DNA of 5,284 nucleotides from Paenibacillaceae bacterium UBA6304 (lineage in GTDB: Bacteria > Bacillota > Bacilli > Paenibacillales > Paenibacillaceae), in NCBI GenBank assembly GCA_002439285.1, contig DJTQ01000092.1:1-5284 (forward strand), read 5' to 3'. Positions 1 through 5,284 of the stretch are shown piece after piece. The position numbers were made by a program, and so were the translations under genes. Numbering within the stretch: position 1 is the stretch's first letter; each line of letters starts with the position of its first letter. Under the pieces are notes generated by a model. It did no database searches, was not told where the DNA came from, and saw nothing but the letters and a program-made list of their open reading frames with translations.

Positions 1-1
1 T

Positions 2-4954
<4,953 letters not shown>

Positions 4955-4989
4955 GTCCCTTGTTGGCAGAGGGAGGACAGCCTTCAGCA

Positions 4990-5022
4990 CCAACGGCTAA
5001 TGAGATGCATTTTAGCCATTGG
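4990..5022 (+). repeat. Imperfect inverted repeat (possible hairpin) after the amylase stop
   Basis: CCAA-C-GGCTAA at 4990-5000 faces TTAGCC-A-TTGG at 5012-5022: 11-base arms with one mismatch and an 11-base loop. It lies between the stop codon and the strong terminator. It has no following T-run, so it is not a terminator by itself; it could be an mRNA 3'-end structure or chance. Confidence 0.4.
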
Positions 5023-5046
5023 CAGCACCGTTTGATCGCATAGCAC

Positions 5047-5084
5047 CAAAAATAAAGAACCCTTTTTGGGGTTCTTTATTTTTG
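5047..5084 (+). terminator. Strong rho-independent terminator, symmetrical and probably bidirectional
   Basis: CAAAAATAAAGAACCC (5047-5062) pairs perfectly with GGGTTCTTTATTTTTG (5069-5084): a 16-base-pair stem with a 6-base TTTTTG loop. The GAACCC/GGGTTC core followed by TTTATTTTT on the + strand is the classical form. The A-rich left flank gives the same T-run on the minus strand, so it can stop transcription from both sides. It sits 92 bases past the amylase TAG. Confidence 0.92.
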
Positions 5085-5211
5085 CTTGGATTCGGTCAGT
5101 AATGAGGCTCGAGTGTCACTTCCTATGCGGAGTTCTGCTACTGGATATCTCAGCTACTGGCTACTTTTGTTACTATCTATTTCTACTAAGGTATTAAGCC
5201 TCGCCGCACCC
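5085..5211. other. Spacer with no supported gene
   Basis: No ribosome binding site with a well-placed start, no tRNA-like structure and no convincing promoter were found. A short direct repeat GCTACTGG occurs at 5137-5144 and 5153-5160. A 39-codon + strand reading frame from the ATG at 5125 to the TGA at 5242-5244 crosses this spacer but lacks a ribosome binding site, and is not called as a gene. Confidence 0.5.
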
Positions 5212-5284
5212 CATTGCACTCATTGCATTCATTGCACCCATTGAACTCATTGTACTCATTGCACTCATTGCACTCATTGTACTC
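5194..5284 (-). CDS. Possible C-terminal end of a converging gene with Ser-Ala-Met repeats (partial, tentative)
   Basis: Read on the minus strand from the right edge, the minisatellite encodes three-residue units SAM, STM, SSM, GAM and NAM, then GCGEA and a TAA stop (TTA at 5194-5196). Every unit change swaps one small residue for another and Met is constant, which fits a protein repeat. Against this, no unit shows a silent third-position change, and a second minus-strand frame (Glu-Cys/Tyr/Phe-Asn units, stop at 5186-5188) is also open. The start and most of any gene lie outside the window. The convergent position next to a terminator usable from both sides is supportive. I do not recognise a family. 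Confidence 0.25.
   Translation of the reverse strand, partial: STMSAMSAMSTMSSMGAMNAMSAMGCGEA
5212..5284. repeat. 9-base minisatellite (CATTGCACT)n, continuing past the window
   Basis: Eight complete units run from 5212 to 5283, with the first base of another at 5284: CATTGCACT, CATTGCATT, CATTGCACC, CATTGAACT, CATTGTACT, CATTGCACT, CATTGCACT, CATTGTACT. CATTG is unchanged in every unit; all variation is in the last four bases (C/A/T at position 6, and positions 8 and 9). The array is cut by the right edge, so its full copy number is unknown. A multiple-of-three unit is compatible with a coding repeat but does not prove it. Confidence 0.95.

Noticed and set aside
4956..4974. Small hairpin TCCCT/AGGGA just after the stop codon
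   Set aside because: Only five base pairs with a nine-base loop and no T-run; too weak to call.
5005..5043. Mini-frame starting at the ATG at 5005 with an AGGGAGG upstream
   Set aside because: The purine-rich stretch at 4970-4976 is about 28 bases from the ATG, too far for a ribosome binding site, and the frame is only 12 codons long.
5212..5284. CRISPR array
   Set aside because: The units are 9 bases long, directly adjacent and without unique spacers; this is a simple tandem repeat.

Overview
The window is almost entirely one very large secreted-type starch-degrading enzyme gene read on the + strand. It is already open at the left edge (in frame from base 2) and ends at a TAG at 4952-4954, giving 1650 codons in view. 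A subunit of this kind, with a liquefying GH13 amylase and CBM25/CBM26 starch-binding modules, points to a Gram-positive Bacillales host, most likely Paenibacillus or a relative. The species cannot be fixed from this window.

The protein is modular. In order, it carries: the C-terminal two thirds of a GH13_5 liquefying alpha-amylase (2-970), CBM26-A (995-1276), a fibronectin type III domain (1292-1546), a complete second GH13 domain resembling periplasmic MalS, subfamily 19 (1589-3220), a chitobiase C-terminal/Ig-like spacer (3233-3499), CBM26-B (3509-3787), a second FN3 (3797-4066), CBM25-A (4085-4363), CBM25-B (4379-4657), and an acidic Pro/Glu-rich tail (4658-4951). Both catalytic domains keep all three catalytic carboxylates, so the chain looks like a true bifunctional amylase with two different alpha-amylase types. 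The two CBM26 and two CBM25 copies keep the aromatic and His residues known to bind starch in Bacillus halodurans homologues. The inferred role is extracellular attack on granular or long-chain starch: one domain cuts internally, the other probably releases short maltooligosaccharides, and four binding modules hold the enzyme on the granule.

Counting from the catalytic residues, the first codon in view matches about residue 160 of mature B. licheniformis alpha-amylase. Roughly 160 mature residues plus a signal peptide should therefore lie to the left, for a total near 1,840 residues. The promoter is outside the window.

The 330 bases after the stop hold an imperfect hairpin (4990-5022), a strong, nearly symmetrical rho-independent terminator (5047-5084), about 110 bases with no clear gene, and a 9-base minisatellite (5212 to the right edge). 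The minisatellite stays open in two minus-strand frames and could be the C-terminus of a converging gene; this is unproven.
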